A stretch of 64,000 nt of DNA from CAWIVH01 sp963839475 (GCA_963839475.1 CAWIVH010000001.1:186001-250000); one strand, 5' to 3'; shown: positions 36,588-45,517, counted from the first letter of the stretch. Numbers and translations are program-made. Notes: generated by a model not told the origin, from the letters alone.

Positions 36588-37901
36588 TTGAAGGGTCAAG
36601 ATAATCATCGTCGCTGGCTGGTGCTGTGGCTGCTTTTCGCCGTCAACACGATGAATTTCTTCGACCGTCAGGTCCTTTTCGCGGTGGTGGAGCCCATTCG
36701 GCGGGAATGGAATCTGTCGGACACAAAGATCGGGCTCCTCAGCACATCCTTCACGTTGCTTTATGCCCTCGTTGGCATCCCGCTGGGGCGTGTCGCCGAT
36801 CTCTGGCAGCGGCGCTTCGTCCTATCCGCCAGTCTTGCCCTCTGGAGCGGGCTTACATACATCTCGGGATTCTGCCGGGATTTCTCCAGCCTGTTTTTGG
36901 CGAGGTTGGGAGTGGGTGTGGGTGAGGCAGGCTGCGCCCCTTCCGCCAGTTCACTTATTGGCGACCTGTTCCCTCCCCAGCTTCGTTCCAGGGCTATGGC
37001 GATTTTCATGCTGGGATTGCCATGCGGGGGGGCGCTCAGTTTTGCGGTCAGCGGGTCTGTCGCCCAGCACTATGGGTGGCGAAACGCTTTTTTTATCGCC
37101 GGGATCCCCGGCCTGGTGCTCGCCGCCGCCGCACTCTTCCTGCGCGAGCCGGCAAGAGGAGGCGTCGAAAATTACAGCATCGGTGCGGAACGGCGGCCCG
37201 GGTCTCCCTATCGGCTCGTGTTCGGCCCGGCAACCATGAAGTGGATCGTAGCCTCGGGTGTCATCCACAATTTCATCATGTATGCCCTCACAAGTTTCCT
37301 GCCGGCTTTCCTCATGCGGCACCATCGCACTTCCCTTCAGGCAGCCGGATGGATCACAGGCCTGCTGATCGGCGGAGCCGGGGCCGCCGGCTCGCTGGCC
37401 GGTGGATGGTTGGGGGATTGGATGGCTGAGAAGCGCGCCAATGGTCGACTTCTGGTGTCGTCCATTTCGGCCCTTCTCGGCGTGCCTGCTGCAGCTTTCG
37501 CCTTCTCCCGTCCAGCAGGCGATTTATCGGGATTCATCGTCTCCCTTCTCTTTTTCGCGCTGGTTGCATACATCTATTATCCGACGGTTTATTCCAGCAT
37601 CCAGGACATCATCGAGCCGGGGCTGCGGGGAACGGCCATGGCGGTCTATTTTTTTGCCATGTATCTGCTGGGCGGATCCCTGGGCCCGCTGGCAACAGGA
37701 TGGCTGAGCGACCGCCTGGCTTTGCGCTCAGGGAACGGGGCGTGGTCAGAGGCAGCAAAAGTCGCGGGGCTCCAGCAGGCGCTTTATATCATCCCGGTCC
37801 TTGGGCTGCTTCTGGCAGGTTTCCTGTTTGCGGGATCCTCAACGGTCGCGCGGGACCGAGAGCGATTGCAGCACTGGATGAAGGAAACATCGGGAGAATG
37901 A
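36588..37901 (+). CDS. Spinster-like MFS transporter
   Basis: A 437-residue transporter with 12 predicted helices. The segment NTMNFFDRQVLFAVVEPI opens helix 1, and LGVGVGEAGCAPSASSLIGDLFPPQLRSRA is the spinster-type loop after helix 4. It also has GRVADLWQRR (loop 2-3). Spinster-like MFS proteins move lipids, sphingoid-like compounds or organic acids; bacterial ones are largely uncharacterised. The start is a TTG preceded by AAGGAG. It is divergent from the cytochrome operon and seems not to belong to it. Substrate unknown. Confidence 0.8.
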   Translation: MKGQDNHRRWLVLWLLFAVNTMNFFDRQVLFAVVEPIRREWNLSDTKIGLLSTSFTLLYALVGIPLGRVADLWQRRFVLSASLALWSGLTYISGFCRDFSSLFLARLGVGVGEAGCAPSASSLIGDLFPPQLRSRAMAIFMLGLPCGGALSFAVSGSVAQHYGWRNAFFIAGIPGLVLAAAALFLREPARGGVENYSIGAERRPGSPYRLVFGPATMKWIVASGVIHNFIMYALTSFLPAFLMRHHRTSLQAAGWITGLLIGGAGAAGSLAGGWLGDWMAEKRANGRLLVSSISALLGVPAAAFAFSRPAGDLSGFIVSLLFFALVAYIYYPTVYSSIQDIIEPGLRGTAMAVYFFAMYLLGGSLGPLATGWLSDRLALRSGNGAWSEAAKVAGLQQALYIIPVLGLLLAGFLFAGSSTVARDRERLQHWMKETSGE

Positions 37902-38016
37902 CTCCTCCACGCCGGGCCGCAAGTCGGAATCCAGGATTGGCACAAAGGCTGGCGCGGCTCAATTCGGATTGAACCATCCGCCGGTTTCATCCATCTTTTC
38001 CCCTTTAAGTTGCCCC

Positions 38017-38042
38017 GCCCCGGACTCGAGCGGGTCCGGGGC
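38017..38042. terminator. Hairpin after the MFS gene
   Basis: Perfect 9-bp stem GCCCCGGAC/GTCCGGGGC with an 8-base loop, 27 bases before the next start codon. There is no U tract, so it could be a terminator, a REP-like repeat or a leader structure. Confidence 0.4.
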
Positions 38043-38068
38043 CACAATAGAAATGGAGCCGATCACGA

Positions 38069-39679
38069 ATGCCTTGGAACCGCCGAATTGCACCGATTGC
38101 ATCTTTGATGTGCTTTCTATTCGCAACCCAATACGCGCTGGCTACCAACTCCTACATGAGTTCCATGCGGCAGCGATACCCGCGCATAGCCGGCACGCGG
38201 CTGGAAAGCTGTTCCGTATGCCACACCACTGCGCCGTCGCTGAATGCCTATGGCCAAGCCTATCGAAGCGCCGGCCGGAACTTTGCCGCCGTGGAAGCCC
38301 TCGATTCGGACGGGGACGGATTCACCAACCTGAACGAGTTCAATGGCCTGACCTTCCCGGGAGACAGCAAGGACTACTCCAAAACCAGCCTGTACTTCCC
38401 TATCACGGTTCAAATGGCACCAAAGTCGACAAGCTTTGCGATCGTCAATACAGGTTCCAGCGAAGCAACCGTTGTACTGAGCCTCCTCCTCAATTCAGGA
38501 CAGGAGGGAGCCACCGGCACTTCTGTTACAAATTACAGCGTGAAAAAAATGCCGGCGCAAAGCCAATTGGCCAATCTGGCCTCGGAACTCTTCGGATCGG
38601 GGCTGCAATTAAGCGGCGGTTGGATGAAGTTGACCAGCCCGCAAACCGGCATCACCGGCTTCTTCCTGATATTCGATGACCGCCTGACAACACTGGACGG
38701 TGCGGGGGCTGCGGCAGGAGCATCGAGCCAGGTGATTCCCATCCTTCAGAACGCGGAGGTATCGCTGGTGAACACCAGCGACAGCCGGCAGGCTTCGGCC
38801 GACCTTTCTCTGTTCGACGATAATGGACAGAAAAAAAGCACCGTGACTGTTTCCATCCCGGCCAACGGGCGGTATGCATCGACGACAGAAGCGCTCTTTT
38901 CATCAGGGCTGCCGGCCGGCAGCGGATACCTGATGGTAAATGCGAATCCGGCCGTGGCAGCCACCGAATTTTTCGGGCCAGCCGGGGGAGAAAATGCCGC
39001 TCTGAACGGCTTTGACGTCACATCGGCCGCACAGCAGGTGTACCTGCCCCAATTTGCGGCAGGAGGCGGGACGTGGAGCAGCAACCTGACCATCGTCAAT
39101 ACGGAGGCGAGTCCCACACGCCTGACCGTTTCCTTCATTTCCGACGGGGGCCTGGAAATCGGAAAGACCGCATCATTCGATCTGGCCGGGTACGGGCGCC
39201 TGGAAATTGCGGATCCTTCGGCTTTCGGTCTGCCGATCGATCCGCCGGAGTTGCAGCAGGGCTATATTCGGATCCTGAGCAGCGCCACGCGGATTTCAAG
39301 CTTCGTGAGATTCGGCGACGCTTCAGGCCTGCGCTTCCGAAGTGCTCTCCCATGCGCCGTGCAGAGCCGCACCGATCTGCTGTTTTCGCAGGTGGCCGTG
39401 GACGATACCTGGTTTACGGGCCTGGCCGTTCTGAATCCCGGGGAGTCCCCCGCCGACTTGACGATCTCGGTCTACGACACGCAGGGCCGCCTGGCAGGGA
39501 GTGGCACCCGCACCCTGGCCAAGGGCGCCCGTTTTTCGCTCCTTTTGTCGCAGCTGGTGCCGAATCTTCCATCTCTGACCAAGGGGTTTTTCACGGTGCA
39601 TTCCACCCAGCCGGTGGCGGGTTTCGCGGTTTTCGGAACCCATTCATTGTCGGTGCTGTCGGCCGTGCCGCCGCAGTAA
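38069..39679 (+). CDS. Exported monohaem protein with an EF-hand-like motif and a beta-rich body
   Basis: A 536-residue exported protein with a signal peptide (PIASLMCFLFATQYALA). One CxxCH haem site is at residues 48-52 (CSVCHT). An EF-hand-like calcium loop follows (DSDGDGFTNLNEF, Asp79, 81, 83), the arrangement seen in thrombospondin type 3 or dockerin-like repeats. The remaining 400 residues are beta-rich, made of similar blocks (FAIVNTGSSEATVVLSLL, VSLVNTSDSRQASADLSLF, LTIVNTEASPTRLTVSF, LAVLNPGESPADLTISVYD), so internal repetition is likely. It may be a surface protein that binds haem and calcium. Function unknown. Confidence 0.6.
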   Translation: MPWNRRIAPIASLMCFLFATQYALATNSYMSSMRQRYPRIAGTRLESCSVCHTTAPSLNAYGQAYRSAGRNFAAVEALDSDGDGFTNLNEFNGLTFPGDSKDYSKTSLYFPITVQMAPKSTSFAIVNTGSSEATVVLSLLLNSGQEGATGTSVTNYSVKKMPAQSQLANLASELFGSGLQLSGGWMKLTSPQTGITGFFLIFDDRLTTLDGAGAAAGASSQVIPILQNAEVSLVNTSDSRQASADLSLFDDNGQKKSTVTVSIPANGRYASTTEALFSSGLPAGSGYLMVNANPAVAATEFFGPAGGENAALNGFDVTSAAQQVYLPQFAAGGGTWSSNLTIVNTEASPTRLTVSFISDGGLEIGKTASFDLAGYGRLEIADPSAFGLPIDPPELQQGYIRILSSATRISSFVRFGDASGLRFRSALPCAVQSRTDLLFSQVAVDDTWFTGLAVLNPGESPADLTISVYDTQGRLAGSGTRTLAKGARFSLLLSQLVPNLPSLTKGFFTVHSTQPVAGFAVFGTHSLSVLSAVPPQ

Positions 39680-39827
39680 TCAACCAACGGCCGGGGAGCA
39701 GCCGACTTCGGCCTTGGGAAAGAGCCAATCTGTTGACGGCAGCAGCCGCCTGCAATCTCGGGGTTTTCCGAGCGGGATTTTCCTGTAATAATTGAAAATC
39801 AACCGTTCAAAATCCAAGGAGAGCGAA

Positions 39828-40409
39828 ATGAATTTGCGAACATGGTTTGTGGGTGCCGCACTAAGCCTGAGCCTGGCAGCTGCGCAGGAGCCGGGGGGCC
39901 GTGGAACTGCATCTTTGACACTCAACGGCAAAAAGATATCTGTCGATTACGGCAACCCATCGCTGAAGGGACGAACCTTCGATGATTTAGCCAAGCAGTT
40001 GCCTGCGGATCGGGTCTGGCGCGCGGGATCCGGGGCCGTAACCACTATGACTTCCGAAACGGCGCTCACCATCGGCGGGAAAATGGTGCCTGCAGGAAAA
40101 TACTCCCTTTATGTCCACTGCCCGGTCGAAGGAGAATATTCCCTGCTCGTCAATAAAGATTTGGGGCAGCCGCTGGGCAAAATCTGGGCTGCTGCTCCCG
40201 CCGCCCAGGCCAACGAGCCCTATCCCCATTTTGAATACCAGAAGGAAATCGGCAGCCAGGAAGTGGCAAGAATCCCGATGAAGAAGGGGACCGAAGCCGG
40301 CGGGGATCGCTTTACCATCTCCTTCAAATCCCTTGCTCCGGAATCGGCATTGCTTTTAATGTCCTGGGGAGACCGCAGCTGGTCGCTGGAAATCAAGGCG
40401 GCAAAGTAA
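39828..40409 (+). CDS. DUF2911 family exported protein
   Basis: A 193-residue protein. I start it at ATG 39828, after AAGGAGAGCGAA, because this gives a signal peptide (LRTWFVGAALSLSLAAAQ). The body has DUF2911 motifs: ISVDYGNPSLKGRTFDDL, VWRAGSGAVTTMTSETALTIGG, and KYSLYVHCPVEGEYSLLVN. DUF2911 proteins are common in acidobacteria and bacteroidetes; their function is unknown. A second member lies at 52.5 kb. Confidence 0.85.
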   Translation: MNLRTWFVGAALSLSLAAAQEPGGRGTASLTLNGKKISVDYGNPSLKGRTFDDLAKQLPADRVWRAGSGAVTTMTSETALTIGGKMVPAGKYSLYVHCPVEGEYSLLVNKDLGQPLGKIWAAAPAAQANEPYPHFEYQKEIGSQEVARIPMKKGTEAGGDRFTISFKSLAPESALLLMSWGDRSWSLEIKAAK

Positions 40410-40561
40410 TTCCGGTCTGAAAAATAATCTCCGAAGATTCAACGCAGCCAGATGAGCTCATTTCTGTGACTTTGCTTTCGGCTGCAACCGCAGGGGCAAC
40501 GCAGCCGCGTTGCCCCTGCCCCCAAGGGGGTCCCGCATTGCCTTCGCGAAGACACGACCGC

Positions 40562-40824
40562 CTAAGTACTCGTGTTCGTAAATACGATAACGTCTGCTGG
40601 TGGGCTCCAAAGATCGCGCAATAAGCTAAAAACCCTATCCTGGTCCTCGCCACTGCCATCGGCTTCTTGAAGCCCACCAGCCCTTCGGGCGCCGGCGGGG
40701 CGGCCCTGTCTGCTTTGTCGCTCCTCCTCGACGATGGCTGGCATCGCCTTCGTCGTCGCTTCGCGCATCCAGGGCCGCCGCGCTCGGCGCATACGTTATC
40801 GTATTTACGAACAAGAGTACTAAG
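40562..40824. mobile_element. MITE-like element with 32-bp terminal inverted repeats
   Basis: A 263-bp segment bounded by inverted repeats at 40562-40593 and 40793-40824, which match at 30 of 32 positions. Both contain GTTCGTAAATACGATAACGT. The interior is GC-rich and has no credible transposase; the frames in it are shadows. It resembles a miniature inverted-repeat element moved by a transposase elsewhere. I do not see a clear target duplication. It sits 127 bases upstream of a small secreted-protein gene, so it may affect its promoter. Confidence 0.75.
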
Positions 40825-40830
40825 CTGATA

Positions 40831-40846
40831 GATTCCTCAGGAAATC
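40831..40846. promoter_or_regulatory. Near-palindrome upstream of small secreted-protein gene 1
   Basis: GATTCCTCAGGAAATC, about 105 bases upstream of the start codon. An almost identical element (GATTTCCTCAGGCAATC, followed by CCTAA) lies 97 bases upstream of the paralog at 43.8 kb. Conservation of a near-palindrome at the same distance in two genes points to a shared regulator site. The regulator is unknown. Confidence 0.55.
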
Positions 40847-40950
40847 CTAACAACTAAAATCTCCCGCTGTGCGTCTATCCGGATGAAACGATCATCATTC
40901 CCGGCTGGAAGCCGCAACCGCCAAAGCCGGCAAGGAAAGCGGAGGGTTTT

Positions 40951-41373
40951 ATGAAAAGACTTCTTGCGTTAATGAGCGTTGGTGTGATGTTAACCACTCT
41001 GACCGCCGCGGCTTTCGCGCAGCAAGTGCACAGACTGAAGGTCACGATCCCGTTTGATTTCTATGTTCAGGACCAGCTGATGCCCTCTGGAGATTACATC
41101 TTTCAGATGCAATCGATATCGGGCAACGCCGCATCAGCATCTTCCATCGCGATACTCCGGGGTAACAAAACCGTTGTCGCGATAGTATTGACGAATCCCG
41201 GGACGAGCAATATGGGTGAAAATCACGTTCACTTCGTGCGCTACGGCAACAAAACCTATCTGTCAAAGGTCGAAAATGTGGGTCTGCAGGCCAATATGAA
41301 TCCTTCGAAATCCGAGAAAATCCTCCGGGCCCAAATAGAAGGGACGAATGCTAAAGTGGCCGCGGCTCGCTAG
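40951..41373 (+). CDS. Small secreted protein of an acidobacterial paralogous family
   Basis: A 140-residue exported protein: signal peptide (LLALMSVGVMLTTLTAAAFAQ), then VTIPFDFYVQDQLMPSGDYIFQM, a beta-rich centre and HVHFVRYGNKTYLSKVENVG. A strong GGAGGG ribosome site precedes it. The paralog at 43.8 kb keeps FDFYVGNAHLAAGDYVFEM and HLHFSRYGNQYFLAKVES. I do not recognise a characterised family. It may be an envelope or adhesion protein. Confidence 0.7.
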   Translation: MKRLLALMSVGVMLTTLTAAAFAQQVHRLKVTIPFDFYVQDQLMPSGDYIFQMQSISGNAASASSIAILRGNKTVVAIVLTNPGTSNMGENHVHFVRYGNKTYLSKVENVGLQANMNPSKSEKILRAQIEGTNAKVAAAR

Positions 41374-41390
41374 CCACATTTCTATCGAGG

Positions 41391-41441
41391 TTGCGTCCCG
41401 GCAGCCGCAATGATGAAATGCGGCGCGGGACCGGGACGCAA
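41391..41441. terminator. Hairpin between convergent genes
   Basis: Outer perfect 10-bp stem TTGCGTCCCG/CGGGACGCAA with an inner 6-bp stem GCCGCA/TGCGGC. It sits between convergent small-protein and msrA genes. It lacks a U tract on either side, so the terminator role is moderate. Confidence 0.5.
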
Positions 41442-41446
41442 CCGCT

Positions 41447-42097
41447 TCACTTTTTCAGCCTCTCCCGGTAGTGCGCCCGGAATTTGGCCACTTTGGGCGA
41501 GATGACCATCCGGCAATACGGCTGTTGCCCATTCAGCTCAAAATAGCGCTGGTGATAGTTCTCGGCCTTATAGAAGGATTGGAACGGGGCCAGTTCGGTG
41601 ACAATCGGGTTATTCCACAGCCGGGCTGAGGTGATGTCCCGGATCACCTTCTCCGCGACTTCTTTTTGCACCGCGCTGCGGTAGAAAATCACCGATCGAT
41701 ACTGGGTCCCGACATCGGCGCCCTGCCGGTTCAGCGTCGTTGGATCATGAACGGTGAAGAAAATCTCCAGCAGTTCTTTCAGGGATATGACTTTGGGGTC
41801 GAAGGTAACCTGGATGACTTCGGCGTGCCCGGTCTTTCCGGTGCAAACTTGTTCGTAGGTGGGTTTCTCCACGTGTCCGCCGGAGTAGCCCGATTCCACT
41901 TTATCCACCCCTTTGAGCTCAGTAAAAATAGCTTCCGTGCACCAGAAGCATCCGCCTCCCAAAGTGACTGTTTCGCGGCCATCCGCCGGCACTGATTTAT
42001 TCTTCTCCATCGTGTCCATCCCCTTTGTGACTCCGGCACAAAGCAATAAGCAAAGAATGCCCAGCCTCACCCCATCTGTAATTTTTAGGTTGACCAT
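41447..42097 (-). CDS. msrA: Exported peptide-methionine (S)-S-oxide reductase
   Basis: A 216-residue methionine sulfoxide reductase A, repairing oxidised Met. The catalytic motif is GGCFWCTEAIF, with the reactive Cys near residue 50; GYSGGHVEKPTYEQVC and the conserved GHAEVIQV follow, then FYKAENYHQRYF. I start at ATG 42097, because the preceding residues lack a signal and this gives one (LGILCLLLCAG), so the enzyme is probably periplasmic, where oxidation is high. The recycling Cys in the C-terminus is at QPYCRMV. Domain complete. Confidence 0.9.
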   Translation of the reverse strand: MVNLKITDGVRLGILCLLLCAGVTKGMDTMEKNKSVPADGRETVTLGGGCFWCTEAIFTELKGVDKVESGYSGGHVEKPTYEQVCTGKTGHAEVIQVTFDPKVISLKELLEIFFTVHDPTTLNRQGADVGTQYRSVIFYRSAVQKEVAEKVIRDITSARLWNNPIVTELAPFQSFYKAENYHQRYFELNGQQPYCRMVISPKVAKFRAHYRERLKK

Positions 42098-42381
42098 GCC
42101 AAATGATACCTGTCGGACGGGAATAATTACAGCCACGGCGAAAGTCGCCAGCCATGGAACCATACGGTACCTCGAATGAAATTCCGGATTACGGATTGCA
42201 GAGACAATGGCCTATAATTCTGGCGGCCGTCATGATTGGCGTCGAGCTGAATCGGCCGCAAGTGCGATAATTGTTTGGAATCTGATCCGGGCGACTCATT
42301 GGATTAACGTGATCCCTGAGCCGTCGAGAGGATTCCGAGACGTCATGTTTCATCCGAAAGCTGAATTGAATGGAGAAAAGA

Positions 42382-43464
42382 ATGAAATACGGTCTAAACA
42401 TCCGCCCCGATGGAGCTTTGGATTTTGTTTCGGTTGGAGCCCTGGTCCACCGGCTGGATCCGGGAATCATCCCTTTCCGCAAGGCGACCGAATGTCAGAT
42501 CCACGTAAGCGGCGGTGAATTCAATTGTGCAGCCAACCTGGCGGATTGCTTCCGGCTGAACACCGGCATAGTCACTGCCATGGTCGATTACCCTGTGGGA
42601 GACCTGATCGCGGAGCGGGTGAAAGCCATGGGGGTCAAGACCTTCTTCAAGCGTTTTGCGCACGACGGGGTGACCGGCCCCAACATGGCCGCCGTCTACA
42701 GCGACCGTGGGCAGGGCGTGCGGGCTCCGGTCGTGTTTTACAACCGCTGCAACGAGGCGGCCGCTCAGCTCAAGCGGGGTGATTTCGACTGGAAAGGCAT
42801 CTTCGCCGGGGGCGTTCGATGGTTCCACAGCGGCGGGATCTTTGCGGCTTTATCGGAAACGACCTCGGACGTGATCATCGAAGGAATGGAAGCGGCCAAG
42901 GCGGCCGGGGCTATCGTTTCCTTTGATTTGAATTACCGGGCCAAACTGTGGAACCGTTGCGGCGGGCACAAGCGCGCCCTGGAAGTGATCGGCCGCATCG
43001 TGAAAAACGTCGATGTGCTGGTCGGTAACGAAGAGGACCTGCAGATGGGCCTGGGAATTCCGGGACCCGAGGTTGCCGCCAAATCCAAACTCGATCCCAG
43101 CACCTTTTTCGGCATGATCGACCGCGTGGTCCAGGAGCATCCGCAGGTAAAGATCGTCGCGACTACACTCCGAGAAGTACATTCCACTAACCGCCATGGC
43201 TGGAGCGCTGTCGCATGGATAGACGGGCAAAGCTACGTCGCGCCTACCTGCGAGCTGGACATCCTTGACCGGGTTGGCGGCGGCGACGGCTTCGCATCCG
43301 GCTTTTTCTATGGCCTTCTGAACGGTGAAACCCCGGAGGAGGCGGTCAAACTGGGTTGGGCTCACGGCGCCCTGCTCACGACGTTCCCCGGCGATACCAC
43401 CATGGCCACCGTTGAACAGGTGCGCGCATTCGCTAAGGGAGGTTCCGCGAGAATTCAGCGCTAA
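42382..43464 (+). CDS. PfkB-family sugar kinase (2-keto-3-deoxygluconate kinase-like)
   Basis: A 360-residue ribokinase-family kinase. The sugar-binding N-terminus has GGEFNCAANLADCF, and the catalytic GxGD motif is GGGDGFASGF (in DRVGGGDGFASGF), with the base Asp and the anion hole. Phosphorylation of 2-keto-3-deoxygluconate is the closest match by the motifs, but ribokinase-family specificity is often wrong by inspection. I chose ATG 42382, with GGAG seven bases upstream; an ATG 12 bases earlier is possible. Cytoplasmic. It fits with the sugar-acid enzymes elsewhere in the window. Confidence 0.8.
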   Translation: MKYGLNIRPDGALDFVSVGALVHRLDPGIIPFRKATECQIHVSGGEFNCAANLADCFRLNTGIVTAMVDYPVGDLIAERVKAMGVKTFFKRFAHDGVTGPNMAAVYSDRGQGVRAPVVFYNRCNEAAAQLKRGDFDWKGIFAGGVRWFHSGGIFAALSETTSDVIIEGMEAAKAAGAIVSFDLNYRAKLWNRCGGHKRALEVIGRIVKNVDVLVGNEEDLQMGLGIPGPEVAAKSKLDPSTFFGMIDRVVQEHPQVKIVATTLREVHSTNRHGWSAVAWIDGQSYVAPTCELDILDRVGGGDGFASGFFYGLLNGETPEEAVKLGWAHGALLTTFPGDTTMATVEQVRAFAKGGSARIQR

Positions 43465-43494
43465 AAGCCCGCAACATGCATCCTTTCGCTTAAT

Positions 43495-43529
43495 CGTGTA
43501 GGTCCGGGCGCCCAGCCCGGACCTACACG
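43495..43529. repeat. REP-like perfect hairpin after the sugar kinase
   Basis: Perfect 15-bp stem (CGTGTAGGTCCGGGC with its complement) around GCCCA. The GTAGGTCCGGGC stem type is a common intergenic repeat in soil and sediment bacteria. It may also act as a terminator for the kinase. The rest of 43465-43790 holds a further palindromic stretch at 43678 and no gene. Confidence 0.65.
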
Positions 43530-43677
43530 GACGAAGAATGTAAGCCTTTTACATGCAATACGTTACCACCTGATCTCCGGCATCTCCCCATCCGTCGCCG
43601 GGGACTGCCTGCATTCCCCGCAGGGGAATCGGCGCCCGCCCCAAATCACCGGCATGACCGGGATTCGTGAAGCTATC

Positions 43678-43694
43678 GATTTCCTCAGGCAATC
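43678..43694. promoter_or_regulatory. Near-palindrome upstream of small secreted-protein gene 2
   Basis: GATTTCCTCAGGCAATC, 97 bases before the start codon, matching the element upstream of the paralog at 40.95 kb. The downstream CCTAA is shared too. Probable common operator. Confidence 0.55.
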
Positions 43695-43790
43695 CTAATC
43701 AACTCCTGTTCGGGCTATTTACGTCTTACTGGGCGAATGAAGTCGATGACGAAATGCAAAGGAAGTCACGAAAAAACCTTGGAGGGATTT

Positions 43791-44211
43791 ATGAAGAAGT
43801 CATTGTTGGTTTTGAGTCTAGCAGTGCTGGTCATGATCTTTGCGGGAGCAGTTTATGCGAATACGGGGCTGCTTCGTGTAACGATACCTTTTGACTTTTA
43901 CGTCGGGAATGCACACCTCGCCGCCGGTGATTATGTCTTCGAGATGCGACCTATCTCCGCTTATGCCGCCACTTCAAGCTCGATAGTGGTCCGAACGAAG
44001 GACGGCGGGATTGCCGCCCGGATCCCGACCATGCCCGGAACATTACGTCATGGCCGACGACCACCTGCATTTCTCGCGCTATGGCAATCAGTATTTCCTG
44101 GCGAAGGTGGAAAGCAGCGGACTGCAGGCCAGCCTGAAGGCAACCCCTCTTGAGCGGGAACTTCTGGCTCAGGCGCTTGCCCCCCAGAGTGTGGTTGTCG
44201 GATCCAAGTAG
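43791..44211 (+). pseudogene. Frameshifted paralog of the small secreted protein
   Basis: The first 80 residues read in one frame from MKKSLLVLSLAVLVMIFAGAVYAN (signal peptide) through FDFYVGNAHLAAGDYVFEM to ARIPTMPG. The rest (HYVMADDHLHFSRYGNQYFLAKVES) reads in the next frame, giving the same architecture as the intact paralog at 40.95 kb. A single base insertion near 44030-44045 explains it. GGAGGG precedes the start. Broken or mis-sequenced. Confidence 0.75.
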
Positions 44212-44322
44212 TAGCCCCGGTAAGATCGGGGCACGGAGGGCAGGCAGTGCAATCAGGCCTGCCGGGATTCTTCCACAGCGAATATGCCGGACTTAAGCCG
44301 GACCAATTCGCTCCCTCCAGCG

Positions 44323-44355
44323 AAAGGGCTGCCTCCCGAAAGGGGCAGCCCTTTT
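44323..44355. terminator. Intrinsic terminator between convergent genes
   Basis: Perfect 11-bp stem AAAGGGCTGCC/GGCAGCCCTTT with a 10-base loop, ending in TTTT on the plus strand and AAA-rich start on the other. It serves the frameshifted small protein and the convergent methyltransferase. Confidence 0.75.
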
Positions 44356-44363
44356 GACTTTGA

Positions 44364-45212
44364 TCATCGGGCAGCTGATTTGCGGCTGGCCACCCACTTT
44401 TCGGACGGGCCGCTTCCCTTCTGGGTGGTTCCTTCTATGGCGCCGCCCGCCTTGACGACACCGGCATAATTTCTGGCGCTCGGATTTCCGTCCGGCACGC
44501 TGAAGCTGATCCGGTCTCCCATCAATACGGCGCTCTGCAGGGGCAGGGTTTTGCCTTCCAGTCGCAGGCTCCCTTCAATCTTTTGGAATTTTTGCCTGAG
44601 CGTAAGCTCAGCTTCACCAGCAGCGGTCGTCCATGCCCACATCCCTTCCACTTTGGCCGGGACAATCCAGAGATAGCCAGAGCGGCTGGCAGCCTGGATC
44701 TTCTGATCCGCCTCCCATTCATCCATATCGAAAGCGTGAGTCACGACGCGGGTTCCGGGCTTCATGTTAAGGATTTTGGGGCGCAGTCGCAGATTCAAAT
44801 CGGGCAGGAGATACATCGTGAGCACCGTCGCCTGGCTGAAGTCGACTTCGAAAATATCACCGCGGACGAATTTTGCTTTGTCGGAAACGCCAACCTCGCG
44901 CGCTTTAGCGTTGGACAGCTCCACCATATCGGGATTGAATTCCACGCCCAGGGCGCGGGCGCCTCTTTTGGCAGCGGCGATCACGATACGGCCGTCCCCG
45001 GAACCCAGGTCGATCAGGTAATCGTCGGGGGTCACCTTTCCCAGATCCAGCATGGCCTCGATCATCTCGTCAGGGGTTGGAACCCAGATGACGTCTTTAC
45101 CTTCCTGGCCGACTGTGGGCTGGAATTTTTCCTGGCTGGAAGATGTCTGTGCTGTCAGGGGAGGGACTAAAACGGCCAAAAAGACAAAAAGTACGATGGT
45201 TTTAATTCGCAT
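44364..45212 (-). CDS. Exported class I SAM-dependent methyltransferase
   Basis: A 282-residue protein. I start at ATG 45212, which gives a signal peptide (TIVLFVFLAVLVPPLTAQ). The Rossmann-type methyltransferase fold follows: DYLIDLGSGDGRIVI is motif I (SAM binding), ARALGVEFNPDMV is the acidic loop and FVRGDIFEVDF motif II. The last 80 residues form an added beta-rich domain. A signal peptide on a SAM enzyme is unusual, as SAM is made in the cytoplasm; related exported forms do exist in acidobacteria and planctomycetes. AAGGAG is 12 bases upstream, a little far. The substrate is unknown. Confidence 0.75.
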   Translation of the reverse strand: MRIKTIVLFVFLAVLVPPLTAQTSSSQEKFQPTVGQEGKDVIWVPTPDEMIEAMLDLGKVTPDDYLIDLGSGDGRIVIAAAKRGARALGVEFNPDMVELSNAKAREVGVSDKAKFVRGDIFEVDFSQATVLTMYLLPDLNLRLRPKILNMKPGTRVVTHAFDMDEWEADQKIQAASRSGYLWIVPAKVEGMWAWTTAAGEAELTLRQKFQKIEGSLRLEGKTLPLQSAVLMGDRISFSVPDGNPSARNYAGVVKAGGAIEGTTQKGSGPSEKWVASRKSAAR

Positions 45213-45517
45213 AGGTTCGGACAACTCCTTCCTGTTGCTTTCGGCTCGGCCCGGAAGCCCGGTCCGCCGCTCGTCGCGCCGATCAGATTTCTTACCGGCG
45301 CTTCGCCGATCAATGTACCACAAAATCTTCCGCCTCGCTCCTTGACCTCGCCTCGCGGGCCGCTCCGCAAACGCCACGGCATTTATGAACAGGCGTACCC
45401 AGGCAACGGGAAACGGAGATCGACCTTGGGATGAGATTCGGGTATGATCGCGCTTCGTGCCCGGTTCGGTTTAGCCGGGCTCCTAATTCTCCAACAATTT
45501 GATGCAGACCGATTCCT

